A DNA stretch of 64,000 nt from Bog-473 sp963736525. GTDB taxonomy: Bacteria > Actinomycetota > Acidimicrobiia > Acidimicrobiales > RAAP-2. This document shows, in pieces, positions 35,459 to 43,934 of the stretch. Both the position numbers and the translations under genes were made by a program. Location of the stretch: positions 248,001 to 312,000 of the forward strand of contig CAVTPF010000010.1 in the NCBI GenBank assembly GCA_963736525.1, read 5' to 3'. How positions within the stretch are numbered: position 1 is the first letter of the stretch; each line of letters begins with the position of its first letter. Under the pieces are notes generated by a model. It did not search any database. It saw only the letters and a list, made by a program, of their open reading frames with translations, and was not told where the DNA came from.

Positions 35459-36076
35459 CTACGCGTTCCCGGTCGCCGCCGTCGCGGTGGAGCGGTCGAT
35501 GACCTTGTCGATGAAGCCGTACTCGCAGGCCTCGTCGGCGGTGAACCAGCGGTCACGGTCCGAGTCCGTCTCGATGCGCTCGAGCGGCTGCCCGGTGTGG
35601 AAGGCGATGCGCTCGGCCATCATCCGCTTGAGGTAGATGATCTGCTCGGCCTGGATCGCGATGTCGGCGGCCTGGCCCTGCATCGCCCCCGACGGCTGGT
35701 GCATCAGGATCCTCGAGTGCGGCAGGGCGTAGCGCTTGCCTGGTGCCCCCGCGCACAGCAGGAACTGGCCCATGCTGGCCGCCAGCCCGACGCAGATGGT
35801 GGAGACGTCGGGCCGCACGTACTGCATGGTGTCGTAGATGGCGAGGCCGTCGGTCACCGAGCCTCCGGGCGAGTTGATGTAGAGCGAAATGTCCTTCTCG
35901 GGGTCCTCGGCCTCGAGGAGAATCAGCTGGGCGCAGACGAGGTTCGCCGTGACCTGGTCGATGGCGCTCCCGATGAAGACGATGCGCTCCTTGAGCAGCT
36001 GCTGGAAGACGCGGCCGGTGGTGTCCAGGTCGGCCCCTGCGGCCACGATGCGGGGGGTGTCGGAGGCGGATGACAT
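35459..36076 (-). CDS. clpP: ATP-dependent Clp protease proteolytic subunit
   Basis: Serine peptidase of 205 residues forming the tetradecameric barrel that degrades proteins fed by ClpX or ClpC. The catalytic triad is visible: Ser101 in GLAASMGQFLL, His126 in SRILMHQPSG and Asp171 in ERIETDSDRDRW. INSPGGSV (68-74) is the substrate-binding loop. ATG 36076 gives the usual length and fits the leaderless promoter; the frame is open further upstream but without similarity. Actinobacteria usually have clpP1-clpP2-clpX together; here a single clpP leads into glycan export genes, so it may be an additional copy. Confidence 0.94.
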   Translation of the reverse strand: MSSASDTPRIVAAGADLDTTGRVFQQLLKERIVFIGSAIDQVTANLVCAQLILLEAEDPEKDISLYINSPGGSVTDGLAIYDTMQYVRPDVSTICVGLAASMGQFLLCAGAPGKRYALPHSRILMHQPSGAMQGQAADIAIQAEQIIYLKRMMAERIAFHTGQPLERIETDSDRDRWFTADEACEYGFIDKVIDRSTATAATGNA

Positions 36077-36083
36077 GGCCACG

Positions 36084-36089
36084 AGGCTA
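36084..36089 (-). promoter_or_regulatory. -10 box TAGCCT of clpP operon
   Basis: Minus-strand TAGCCT is 7 bases before ATG 36076. Confidence 0.55.
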
Positions 36090-36154
36090 GTGGCCGGACG
36101 GGGCGCCCGTGGGCACGGGACCGTACACTCCCTGTTCACCCGCACTGCGGGGCC

Positions 36155-36241
<87 letters not shown>

Positions 36242-36315
36242 CGACCGAGGGTGTGCCAGGAGCAGGGGTGGCGCGCCGGCGACCCGGCCGGGACGAACTG
36301 CTACGTTCCCCGCAC

Positions 36316-36357
36316 ATGCTGCCGTCGCCGGACCGGTGCGCCGCACTCGGCTCCTGA
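36316..36357 (+). CDS. Candidate leaderless 13-codon mini-ORF upstream of membrane protein gene
   Basis: TACGTT (36302-36307) ends 8 bases before ATG 36316, the same spacing as in the leaderless genes of this window. The frame encodes MLPSPDRCAALGS and stops at 36357, 13 bases before the GTG of the next gene. It has no homologue I know. It could be a leader peptide controlling the membrane protein by translation, or a chance frame. Confidence 0.35.
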   Translation: MLPSPDRCAALGS

Positions 36358-36370
36358 GGCACGTCGATCC

Positions 36371-38266
36371 GTGCGCGCGCACGCCGGCGCCGGCGAGGCC
36401 TCGACCGCCGTCGTGAGCGCCGGGCCGAGTGTGCCGGCGGACGACAGGGGGCAGGCGGAGGCGGCACGTCCGCCTCGGCGCGGCGCACAGCACCGGCGCC
36501 CGAGCCGGCCACGACCCTGGCTCACGCCGGTTCTCGTCGCCATCGTCTACGCCCTGCTGTCGTGCCTGGCCAACGGGAGCGCCTGGGCCCACGGGGTCAC
36601 CCACACGCTCCAGACGTCCGGAGGCAACGACGTCGGAGAGGAGGTCTGGTTCCTCGCCCAGACGCCATGGGCCCTCCTCCACGGCCACAACCCCTTCGTC
36701 AACGACTGGCTGAACACGCCCGTCGGGCTGAATCTCATGGACAACACCACCATGCCGCTGCTCGGGCTGCTGTTCGCCCCCGTGACACTCCTGTTCGGCC
36801 CCATCGCGACCTTCAACGTGGTGCTGGACGCGGCCATCTGGGCGTCGGCCATGGCCTTCTTCCTCATGGCCCGGCGCTTCGTCGGCTGGTGGCCGGCTGC
36901 CTTCGTCGGCGGCCTGCTCTACGGCTTCTCGCCGTACACGGCAGCGGTGGGCAACGGCCACCTGTTCCTTCTGTTCCAGGCCGCCCCGCCACTCGTGGTT
37001 CTCTTCCTCCACCGGTTCTTCCGCTCCGGCGCCGTGTCCCCCTGGTGGACCGGCGTCGCCGTGGGGGCGTGCTACGTCGCCCAGTTCTACGTGTCGACCG
37101 AAGCCTTCGCAGCCCTGGTGATCATGACCGCGGTCGCCGCGGTCCTCGCGGGCGCCGCGGCCCTGGCCAGGCACGTCCCGGTCGACACGCGGAGGCTGGC
37201 GAAGATGGCGTCGTGCGCGGCCGCCGTCGTCGTCATCGGCACCGCCTACGCCTCGTGGATCGCGCTGGAGGGACCCGAGCACGTCCACGGCCCGGTGCAG
37301 TCGGCCACCGCGATCGCCGGCATGTCGACCGACCCGGTGGGGCTCGTCGTGCCGACGCTCAACCAGCACTTCACCCTGGGCCACGCGTCCCTCGGCGACA
37401 CCCTCGTCGCTGCCCGCGATGCCAACTGGAACATCGCCTTCGATTCGTTGATAGAGAACGGCACCTACGTCGGGGTTCCGCTCCTGCTCGTGCTGGTCGT
37501 CGGTGTCGTGCTGCTGCGGAGGAGGCGAATGGTGCTCTTCAGCGCCGCCATGGGCGCCGTCGCCCTCGTCTTGTCCCTCGGCACCCATCTGCACGTCGAC
37601 GGGCACCGCACGGGTATTCCCCTGCCCTACGACGTGTTCGCCCACCTGCCGCTCTTGAACAGCGCGGTGGCGGCTCGGTGGATCTGCTACTTCTGGCTCT
37701 TCGCGGCCCTGCTGCTCTCCCTCATCGTCGACGCGCTGTACACGCGGGTCGCCGGCCCGCGCCAGACCGAGCAACTCGGCGCGCTCGGCGCCTGTGCGCT
37801 GCTGTCGGTCTGCGTGCTGGTGCCGCTCGTCCCGGCCTGGCCGTACGCGTCCGCGGCGGCAGCGGTGCCGCCGTGGTTCACGACGGGGGCGCGCGCTCTC
37901 CCCGTCGGGTCGACGGTGGTCGTGTATCCCGCCGCGAGCCCGGACGACACGTCGCCCATGGTCTGGCAGGCCATGGCCGACATGCGGTTCCGCATGCCCG
38001 GCGGCTTTGCCATCTTCACGACACCGTCGGGCACCGCGTCCTTCTCCCCCCGGCCGTCCGTGCTCCTGGGGGCCATGGCGGCGTGCGCCGCCGGCACCAT
38101 GCCCGTCCTCCCGCCGGGGCTCATCCGGTCACAGCTGCGCGCCGTACACGCCTCTTCCGTCGCCGTGATCGCAGGCGCACCGGGCTCGACCTGCGCGCAG
38201 CACCTCTTCGCGGGCGCGCTCGGCGCGCCGCGCCAGACCGGTGGGGTGCTGCTGTGGCGGGCCTGA
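36371..38266 (+). CDS. Large multi-span membrane protein, possible GT-C-type glycosyltransferase
   Basis: About 631 residues from GTG 36371; GTG 36413 is an alternative. A Pro/Arg-rich tail is followed by about ten to twelve membrane helices (LTPVLVAIVYALLSCLA, AALLLSLIVDALYT and others). An external segment carries GGNDVGEEVWFLAQTPWALL and NPFVNDWLNTPVGLNLMD, resembling the first periplasmic loop of GT-C enzymes with acidic residues. The C-terminal 150 residues are soluble (WFTTGARALPVGSTVVVYPA, then WQAMADMRFRMPGG). A second protein of the same plan is encoded at 52035-54083. Function is unproven; lipid-linked sugar transfer is the best guess. Confidence 0.65.
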   Translation: MRAHAGAGEASTAVVSAGPSVPADDRGQAEAARPPRRGAQHRRPSRPRPWLTPVLVAIVYALLSCLANGSAWAHGVTHTLQTSGGNDVGEEVWFLAQTPWALLHGHNPFVNDWLNTPVGLNLMDNTTMPLLGLLFAPVTLLFGPIATFNVVLDAAIWASAMAFFLMARRFVGWWPAAFVGGLLYGFSPYTAAVGNGHLFLLFQAAPPLVVLFLHRFFRSGAVSPWWTGVAVGACYVAQFYVSTEAFAALVIMTAVAAVLAGAAALARHVPVDTRRLAKMASCAAAVVVIGTAYASWIALEGPEHVHGPVQSATAIAGMSTDPVGLVVPTLNQHFTLGHASLGDTLVAARDANWNIAFDSLIENGTYVGVPLLLVLVVGVVLLRRRRMVLFSAAMGAVALVLSLGTHLHVDGHRTGIPLPYDVFAHLPLLNSAVAARWICYFWLFAALLLSLIVDALYTRVAGPRQTEQLGALGACALLSVCVLVPLVPAWPYASAAAAVPPWFTTGARALPVGSTVVVYPAASPDDTSPMVWQAMADMRFRMPGGFAIFTTPSGTASFSPRPSVLLGAMAACAAGTMPVLPPGLIRSQLRAVHASSVAVIAGAPGSTCAQHLFAGALGAPRQTGGVLLWRA

Positions 38267-39303
38267 GGCTCCCCGCGCCGCACCTCGTCGCCGCCCCGGA
38301 CAAGTTCCGTGGCACCGCCTCCGCCGCCGAGGTGGCGGCGGCCGTCGCCGGAGCCGCCCGCCGCGCCGGGTGGACGGCCGACGAGGCGCCGATGTCCGAC
38401 GGGGGTGAGGGGTTGCTGGACGCGGTCGGGGGCACCCGGCACGTCACGGCGGTCGCGGGCCCGCTCGGCGCGCCGGTCGAGGCGGAATGGCGCCTGCTGC
38501 CCGGCTCGGACGGTCCGACGGCGGTGATCGAGATGTCGCGCGCGGCCGGGCGCGCGCTCCTGCCGCGGCCGCGCCGGGACGACCCGGTGCGCGCCGGCAC
38601 CGCGGGCGTCGGAGAGCTCCTCCTGGCTGCCCGCGACGCCGGGGCCCGGCACATCGTGGTCGGCTGCGGCGGCTCCGCCACGACCGACGGCGGGCGGGGA
38701 GCCTACGACGCCGTCGGATCGCCCGACGCGCTGCGAGGCGTGGAGTTGGTGGTGGCCAGCGACGTCACCACGCCGTTCACCGAGGCTGCCGCCGTGTTCG
38801 GGCCCCAGAAGGGGGCCACGGGCGCGCAGGTCGCCGCCCTGACGTGGCGCCTGGCCGAGCTGGCCGCGCGCTACCGGCGCGAGACGGGCGTCGACGTGAC
38901 GGCCGTGCCCGGTGCCGGTGCGGCGGGTGGGCTCGCCGGCGGACTGGTGGCGCTCGGCGCCCGCATCGAGCCGGGCTTCGACTTCGTGGCGGGCCTTGTG
39001 GGGCTGGCCGGGCGCATGGAGCACGCCGACCTCGCGGTCACCGGCGAGGGCCACCTCGATCCGCCCTCGTTCCGCGGCAAGGTGCCCGGCGGCGTGCTGG
39101 AGCTGGCCCGGGCCCGCCGCGGCCCGGCGCTGCCGGTGCTGTGCATCGCCGGCGCCGCCGACCGGGAGCTCGTCGCCGCCCCGCCCGAGGGCATGGAGGT
39201 GGTGAGCCTGACGGCGCGGTTCGGCCGCGAGCGGGCGCGCCGCGAGACGACGGCGTTGATCGCCCTGGTGACCGCCGAGTCCCTGCCCCGGTTTTGCCCC
39301 TGA
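38254..39303 (+). CDS. Glycerate kinase
   Basis: Glycerate 2-kinase of the GlxK/GarK family, 349 residues, phosphorylating D-glycerate with ATP at the end of glyoxylate or serine-type catabolism. Family features: APDKFRGTASAAEVAAA at the N-terminus, ADEAPMSDGGEG, HIVVGCGGSATTDGGRGAY, SDVTTPF, FGPQKGA, GAGAAGGLAGGL and ADLAVTGEGHLD near the C-terminus. GTG 38254 overlaps the end of the membrane protein gene by 13 bases; the kinase homology begins about 12 codons in. The metabolic context is not obvious from the neighbours. Confidence 0.92.
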   Translation: MAGLRLPAPHLVAAPDKFRGTASAAEVAAAVAGAARRAGWTADEAPMSDGGEGLLDAVGGTRHVTAVAGPLGAPVEAEWRLLPGSDGPTAVIEMSRAAGRALLPRPRRDDPVRAGTAGVGELLLAARDAGARHIVVGCGGSATTDGGRGAYDAVGSPDALRGVELVVASDVTTPFTEAAAVFGPQKGATGAQVAALTWRLAELAARYRRETGVDVTAVPGAGAAGGLAGGLVALGARIEPGFDFVAGLVGLAGRMEHADLAVTGEGHLDPPSFRGKVPGGVLELARARRGPALPVLCIAGAADRELVAAPPEGMEVVSLTARFGRERARRETTALIALVTAESLPRFCP

Positions 39304-39431
39304 GCGCACCCATCGGCAACACTGCATGCGCCGCGCGGCGGCCGTCGGGGCCCCGGCCGGGCCACCATCCCTGCGGGAACGCCGGCTCGACGCGCACACC
39401 GGCACACGACGATCGGCACAGGGAGGCTGAC

Positions 39432-40334
39432 ATGGGACTGCTCGACGGCAAGGTGGCGGTGGTCACCGGTGCGGCGCGCGGCATCGGGCGGGAGGAGGCG
39501 CTGCTGCTGGCGGACCAGGGCGCCAGGGTCATCGTCAACGACGTGGGCGCCGGCCTGCACGGCGAGGGGGGCGCCGACGTCCACCCCGCACAGGAGGTGG
39601 TCGACCTCATCGTGGCCAACGGCGGCGAGGCGGCCGTCAACGGCGACGACATCAGCGCGTGGGCGGGTGGCAAAGCCGTCGTGGAGCAGGCCGTGGACAC
39701 CTTCGGCTCCTTGGACATCCTCGTCAACAACGCCGGGATCCTCCGCGACAAGATGCTGTTCAACCTGGACGAGTCCGACTGGGACGACGTCATCCGGGTC
39801 CACCTCAAGGGCCACTTCGCCGCCGCGCACCACGCCGCCGTCTACTGGCGCAACCGTTCCAAGGCGGGCGAGGACGTCAGCGGCCGCATCATCAACACGA
39901 CCTCGGAGTCGGGCCTCTTCGGGAGCGCGGGCCAGGCCAACTACGCCGCCGCCAAGGCGGGCATTGCGTCCCTGACGTGGGTCGAGGCGCGCGAGCTCGG
40001 CCGCTACGGCGTCACCGCCAACGCCATCGCCCCCCGGGCCCGCACGCGCATGACCGAGACGATCTTCTCCGACATGAGCGCGGACGGCGGCTTCGACGCC
40101 TGGGACCCCAAGAACGTCGCCAACGTGGTGGCCTTCCTGGCGGCGCCCGAGTCGGCCGACATCACCGGGCAGATCCTGGTGGTGTTCGGGGGCAGCGTCT
40201 ACGCCATGAGCGCCTTCAAGGCGGCCGGTCAGGTGACCCGCGACGCGGCCTGGACCCCCGAGGAGCTCGTCGCCGCCAAGGGTGAGTTGTTCAAGGGCAT
40301 CAGCTCGGGCGTACCCGACTTCAGCTTCCTGTAG
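39432..40334 (+). CDS. SDR-family dehydrogenase, 3-hydroxyacyl-CoA type
   Basis: Short-chain dehydrogenase of 300 residues. The cofactor loop is TGAARGIGREEALLL, followed by NDVG, LVNNAGILRD, catalytic Ser in NTTSESG, and YxxxK in NYAAAKAG. The insert after NDVGAGLHGEGGADVHPAQE and the length resemble the dehydrogenase domain of multifunctional beta-oxidation enzymes (MFE-2/HSD17B4-like), suggesting a 3-hydroxyacyl-CoA or steroid side-chain substrate. ATG 39432 follows AGGGAGGCTGAC. It lies between glycerate kinase and an F420-type oxidoreductase on the same strand. Confidence 0.88.
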   Translation: MGLLDGKVAVVTGAARGIGREEALLLADQGARVIVNDVGAGLHGEGGADVHPAQEVVDLIVANGGEAAVNGDDISAWAGGKAVVEQAVDTFGSLDILVNNAGILRDKMLFNLDESDWDDVIRVHLKGHFAAAHHAAVYWRNRSKAGEDVSGRIINTTSESGLFGSAGQANYAAAKAGIASLTWVEARELGRYGVTANAIAPRARTRMTETIFSDMSADGGFDAWDPKNVANVVAFLAAPESADITGQILVVFGGSVYAMSAFKAAGQVTRDAAWTPEELVAAKGELFKGISSGVPDFSFL

Positions 40335-40410
40335 CCCTGCGCCCGGGCTGATCCCGAGCCGGCGGGGCGCTCGGGCAGCAGCCCCGCCCGTTGTGGGGCA
40401 CCATGGCACC

Positions 40411-41358
40411 ATGGCACACGACCGCAAGTTCCGCTTCGCCGCGCAGCTGAGCCGGGCCCCCGACGGTTCGGCCCGGTCCTGGGCCGATCAGGCCAGGCGA
40501 GCGGAGGACCTCGGCTACAGCGCGCTGCTGATGCCCGACCACTTCGGCGACCAGTTGGCCCCGGTGCCCGCGCTGTCGGCGGTGGCCGCGGCCACGACCA
40601 CGCTCCGCATGGGTGCGCTCGTCTTCTGCAACGACTACCGTCACCCGTTCGTGCTGGCCAAGGAGGCCGCCACGCTCGACGTGCTGAGCGAGGGTCGCTT
40701 CGAGCTCAGCCTCGGTGCCGGCTGGATGCGGTCGGACTACGACGACGCCGGCCTGCCCTACGACCACCCGGCCGTCCGGGTGGCGCGCTTCGAGGAGGCG
40801 GTCCAGGTGGTCCAGGGCCTGCTGCGCACGGACGGCCCCTTCAGCTTCCACGGCGAGCACTACGAGGTGCTGCGGCACACCCTCACCCCACGGCCGGTGC
40901 AGACACCGGGGCCGCCGCTCATCATCGGCGGCGGGGGCAAGCAGGTGCTGTCCTTCGCGGCGCGCCACGCCGACATCGTCAGCATCAACGTCAACCTGCG
41001 CGAGGGGACGGGTGGCGCCGAGACCGCGGCCGACGCCACCCCCGCGCGCACCCGCACGAAGCTGGGGTGGGTGAAGGAGGCGGCAGGCGACCGCTTCGAC
41101 GACCTGGAGCTCAACTCGCTCATCGGCTTCGTGCTCGTGACCGACGACGCCGCCGGCCTGGCCGCGCAGATGGCACCCGCGTTCGGCATCGACCCGGCGG
41201 ACGCCCTGCACGTCCCACTGGCGCTGATCGGGACGCTGGACGACATGGCCGAGGAGCTCGAGTGGCGGCGGGCCGAATACGGGATCTCCTACTGGTCGAT
41301 CGAGTCCGACGCCTGGGAGACGCTCGGACCGGTCGTGAGCAAGCTGGCCGGCACGTGA
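40411..41358 (+). CDS. Luciferase-like (LLM class) F420-dependent oxidoreductase
   Basis: TIM-barrel flavin/F420 enzyme of 315 residues. Characteristic elements: FRFAAQLSRAPDG, LGYSALLMPDHFGDQLAP, LRMGALVFCNDYRHP, LGAGWMRSDYDDAGLPYD and GPPLIIGGGGKQVLSFAARHADIVS. These fit the actinobacterial F420-dependent subfamily, where the deazaflavin F420 delivers hydride; the substrate is unknown. ATG 40411 starts the homology; a similar CACCATGG lies 10 bases before it, so the start region is a short duplication. Its TGA overlaps the GTG of the hydrolase gene. Confidence 0.87.
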   Translation: MAHDRKFRFAAQLSRAPDGSARSWADQARRAEDLGYSALLMPDHFGDQLAPVPALSAVAAATTTLRMGALVFCNDYRHPFVLAKEAATLDVLSEGRFELSLGAGWMRSDYDDAGLPYDHPAVRVARFEEAVQVVQGLLRTDGPFSFHGEHYEVLRHTLTPRPVQTPGPPLIIGGGGKQVLSFAARHADIVSINVNLREGTGGAETAADATPARTRTKLGWVKEAAGDRFDDLELNSLIGFVLVTDDAAGLAAQMAPAFGIDPADALHVPLALIGTLDDMAEELEWRRAEYGISYWSIESDAWETLGPVVSKLAGT

Positions 41359-42251
41359 CGATCACCACCAGCTCGGGGTGGGCGGCGATCGGCACACAGC
41401 GAGAGCTCTGCGGCGAGCGGGTCTTCACCATTGACGCGCCGTCTATCGGTCCCGAGCGCCACGCGCCACTCCTCGTGCTGCACGGGTTCCCGACCTCGTC
41501 GTTCGACTACGCCGCCGTGCTCGACGGCCTGCGGGCGGGGCGGCGCGTGCTCCTGCTCGACATGTTGGGCTACGGGCTCTCGGCCAAGCCCGACCGCACG
41601 TACCCCGTGGCACTGCAGGCCGACCTCGCCGCCGCGTACGTGGCGGCCCTGGGCGTCGAGCGCCTGGCCCTGCTGACCCACGACATGGGTGACACGGTGG
41701 GTGGCGAGCTCCTGGCGCGGCGCGCCGAAGGGTCGTGGTCGGTGGACGTCACGCGACGCGTCGTGACCAACGGCAGCATCTACATCGAACAGGCGCACCT
41801 GACCAACGGCCAGCTGCTGCTGCTCGGCCTGCCCGACGAGCTGTTGCCGGCCGGGGTGCCCATCGACGCCGCGTCCATCACCCAGAGCCTGCGTGACACC
41901 TTCAGCCCCGGGACGCCGGCCGTCCCCGAAGGATGGCCCGAGGACCCCGTGCCGGCGTCGGCGGCGCAGGTCGTGCACGACGGCGGACACCGGGTGCTGC
42001 CGCGGCTGATCCGCTACATCGAGGAACGCCGGGCCAACGAGCGGCGCTTCACCGGCGCGATCGAGACCGATCCTTCGCCGCTGCACATCGTGTGGGGGCT
42101 CGACGACCCGATCGCCGTCCCGTCCATGGTCGATTCCCTGCTGGCCGCACGCCCCGACGCGACGGCGACCCGCCTGGAGGGGGTGGGCCACTACCCCATG
42201 GTCGAGGCGCCCGAGCGCTTCCTCGGGGCGGCGCTGCCCGGGCTGGTCTGA
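41355..42251 (+). CDS. Alpha/beta hydrolase, haloalkane dehalogenase/epoxide hydrolase-like
   Basis: Protein of 298 residues. The oxyanion segment is LLVLHGFPTSSFDY. The nucleophile elbow LLTHDMGDTVGG has Asp in the nucleophile position, as in haloalkane dehalogenases and epoxide hydrolases rather than serine esterases. HIVWGLDDPIA gives an acid, and LEGVGHYPMVEAPERF the catalytic His. The substrate, halide or epoxide, cannot be decided. GTG 41355 overlaps the stop of the F420-type enzyme (GTGA), so the two are coupled and may act on the same compound. Confidence 0.83.
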   Translation: MTITTSSGWAAIGTQRELCGERVFTIDAPSIGPERHAPLLVLHGFPTSSFDYAAVLDGLRAGRRVLLLDMLGYGLSAKPDRTYPVALQADLAAAYVAALGVERLALLTHDMGDTVGGELLARRAEGSWSVDVTRRVVTNGSIYIEQAHLTNGQLLLLGLPDELLPAGVPIDAASITQSLRDTFSPGTPAVPEGWPEDPVPASAAQVVHDGGHRVLPRLIRYIEERRANERRFTGAIETDPSPLHIVWGLDDPIAVPSMVDSLLAARPDATATRLEGVGHYPMVEAPERFLGAALPGLV

Positions 42252-42260
42252 CGCCCGCTC

Positions 42261-42707
42261 TCAGCCGCGCGAGCGCACCTCGTCGTCAGGGGGCGTCAGC
42301 GCGTCCATGAGGGGCTCGCAGGCCAGCAGCACCGTCCGGTCGAGTCCCCGCTCGCGGTGGGCGTGGGCTTCTTCGTACGTGGGTGACGTGACCATGTCGA
42401 CGAAGGCGGCGCGGCTGGGGTACGAGACGAGCGCCACCAGGTCCCACCCGTCGGCCGCGGGGTCCCCGATGAGCACGTGCTCGGGGCGTCCCGTCCAGAT
42501 GACGCGCCCGCCCCGGGACTCGACCATCTGGACGACCTGCTCGCTGTAGTCGCGGTAGGCCCCCACACCCGTAGACTCGCCGGCGCCATCGGGCATGCCG
42601 GCCGGATCCGGTCGGGCGAAGTGCAACAGGTTGATCATCACGACCTCCCCCTCACGCCCGCCGTGGGCGAACTCGGTGAACTGCTCTCTCGTCGGCGTGA
42701 TCGCCAC
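42261..42707 (-). CDS. DUF1330-like protein
   Basis: Protein of 148 residues with the ferredoxin-like pattern of DUF1330/EthD-type small proteins: VVMINLLHFARPD, AYRDYSEQVVQMVESRGGRVIW and WDLVALVSYPSRAAFVDMV with TSPTYEEAHAHRERGL. Relatives are uncharacterised, some associated with catabolic operons. GTG 42707 follows AGGGAGGGACACC. It converges on the hydrolase gene, 9 bases away, and lies downstream of the LON-domain gene on the same strand. Confidence 0.75.
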   Translation of the reverse strand: MAITPTREQFTEFAHGGREGEVVMINLLHFARPDPAGMPDGAGESTGVGAYRDYSEQVVQMVESRGGRVIWTGRPEHVLIGDPAADGWDLVALVSYPSRAAFVDMVTSPTYEEAHAHRERGLDRTVLLACEPLMDALTPPDDEVRSRG

Positions 42708-42756
42708 GGTGTCCCTCCCTCTACGTGGTGCGTCTGTCTGCGTGTCGCTGTCGTGC

Positions 42757-43389
42757 TCACTCGGCGGCGAGCATGCGCTGCAGGTCGAGCTCGAGGTCTT
42801 CCATGAGCCCCACGAGGAGGCCCAACCGCTCGGCCGCGCCGTCCGCCACGAGCAGGCGCTGCGCGTCGTAGGCGCTCACCGGTGCCGCCGCGCTGAGCTG
42901 CCACGACGCCAGCTCGGCGTCGCCACCCCCGTCGAGGGCGAACTCGGGGGGCAGTGGCGGCGCGCCACCCTGCTCGGCGAGCAGGGCCCGGGCCCGGCGC
43001 ACGCGCTGGACGGCCACTCCGAGGACCGGGCCCGGGTCCTCCAGATCGGGCACGGGCGCCGGCTCGCTGACCAACGCCACCGGGTAGGGATCGTCGGGCA
43101 GCCACTCCTCGACCGTGATGAGCGTCTCCCCGCGCAGCTCCAGGAGCCATCGCCCGTCGGCGAGCTCCACCGCCCTGGTCACGAGTCCCCGCGTGCCGAT
43201 GGACGAACGCTGGTCCCCGCCGCCCACCTCCGAGCCGCGCTCGATCAACACGATGCCGAACCGCGGGTCGCCAGCCATGCAGTCGCGCATGAGCGCCTGA
43301 TAGCGGGGCTCGAAGACGTGCAGCGGCATGGCGGCGTGGGGGAAAAGGACGGCCGAGAGGGGGAACATCGGCAGGCGCGTCCCGGTCAT
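42757..43389 (-). CDS. LON N-terminal (substrate-binding) domain protein
   Basis: Stand-alone Lon N-domain protein of 210 residues without ATPase or protease parts. It has LPMFPLSAVLFPHAAMPLHVFEPRYQ, then RFGIVLIERGSEVGGGD, and a helical C-terminus (LLVGLMEDLELDLQRML). Such proteins may recruit or sort substrates; their role is unknown. ATG 43389 begins the homology; CATGGT lies 6 bases upstream, a near match to the leaderless promoter pattern. Confidence 0.85.
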   Translation of the reverse strand: MTGTRLPMFPLSAVLFPHAAMPLHVFEPRYQALMRDCMAGDPRFGIVLIERGSEVGGGDQRSSIGTRGLVTRAVELADGRWLLELRGETLITVEEWLPDDPYPVALVSEPAPVPDLEDPGPVLGVAVQRVRRARALLAEQGGAPPLPPEFALDGGGDAELASWQLSAAAPVSAYDAQRLLVADGAAERLGLLVGLMEDLELDLQRMLAAE

Positions 43390-43452
43390 CGCCCAACCAT
43401 GGCACGGCGGCCTGCGACGCGCACGTAGTGCCGGGACCGACTCCGCAGACAA

Positions 43453-43480
43453 GAAGGACCGGCCCTCGGGCCGGTCCTTC
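43453..43480. terminator. Perfect hairpin, terminator-like
   Basis: GAAGGACCGGCCC (43453-43465) pairs perfectly with GGGCCGGTCCTTC (43468-43480). On the plus strand it is followed by TCTCCTTGTAATAATTC, on the minus strand by TTGTCTGCG. No annotated gene ends at it in either direction. Confidence 0.6.
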
Positions 43481-43921
43481 TCTCCTTGTAATAATTCTTG
43501 TCGTCCGCAGCACTCTCGGCTCCAGCCTGCGGCGCAGTGGGTGCGGGGGCCGCCTTGTCGGCCGGCCGGCACACGCACCGGCGCGAGCGCGGCCTCGTTC
43601 ATACGCCGGACTTCGTACCGAGGGTGCTGCTCGGGAGCGTCACCGAAACCGACATCGGTGACGCCGATTCAACCCGGCGGACCGGCCTCCTCGGTCGAGC
43701 ATGTCGACGGCATCGGCAGCTCCTTTCCACTCGGGGCAACGGCGGGTGCTCCGTTTGCCGCGTACCTGGGTCCAGTATCCCCCTCGGGCCTGACCGTGTG
43801 AACCCCGCGCGAACTGGGCATTCGCGAAGGCCCTGGTGGGGCGGCGTGCCGTCACGCGAACTTCATCTGGGGGACCGGCGCGACCGCGCGCGGACCCCGC
43901 GCCACGCCGACACGACTCCCG

Positions 43922-43927
43922 TACGCT
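43922..43927 (+). promoter_or_regulatory. -10 box TACGCT of SDR gene
   Basis: TACGCT lies 7 bases before ATG 43935. Confidence 0.55.
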
Positions 43928-43934
43928 CGCGGTC

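Larger units (their letters stand above)
43390..43934. other. 545-base intergenic region with strong hairpin, no recognised gene
   Basis: Between the LON-domain gene and a divergent SDR gene. Frames on both strands cross it, but none resembles a known protein. On the minus strand, GAAAGGAGCTGCCG precedes ATG near 43711, opening a frame of 14 codons. The hairpin at 43453-43480 suggests that a short minus-strand transcript ends here. Confidence 0.4.

Noticed and set aside
43386..43574. 62-codon minus-strand frame as a peptide (RiPP) precursor
   Set aside because: It runs through the hairpin and into the LON-domain gene region; no leader/core pattern and no modification enzyme is nearby.
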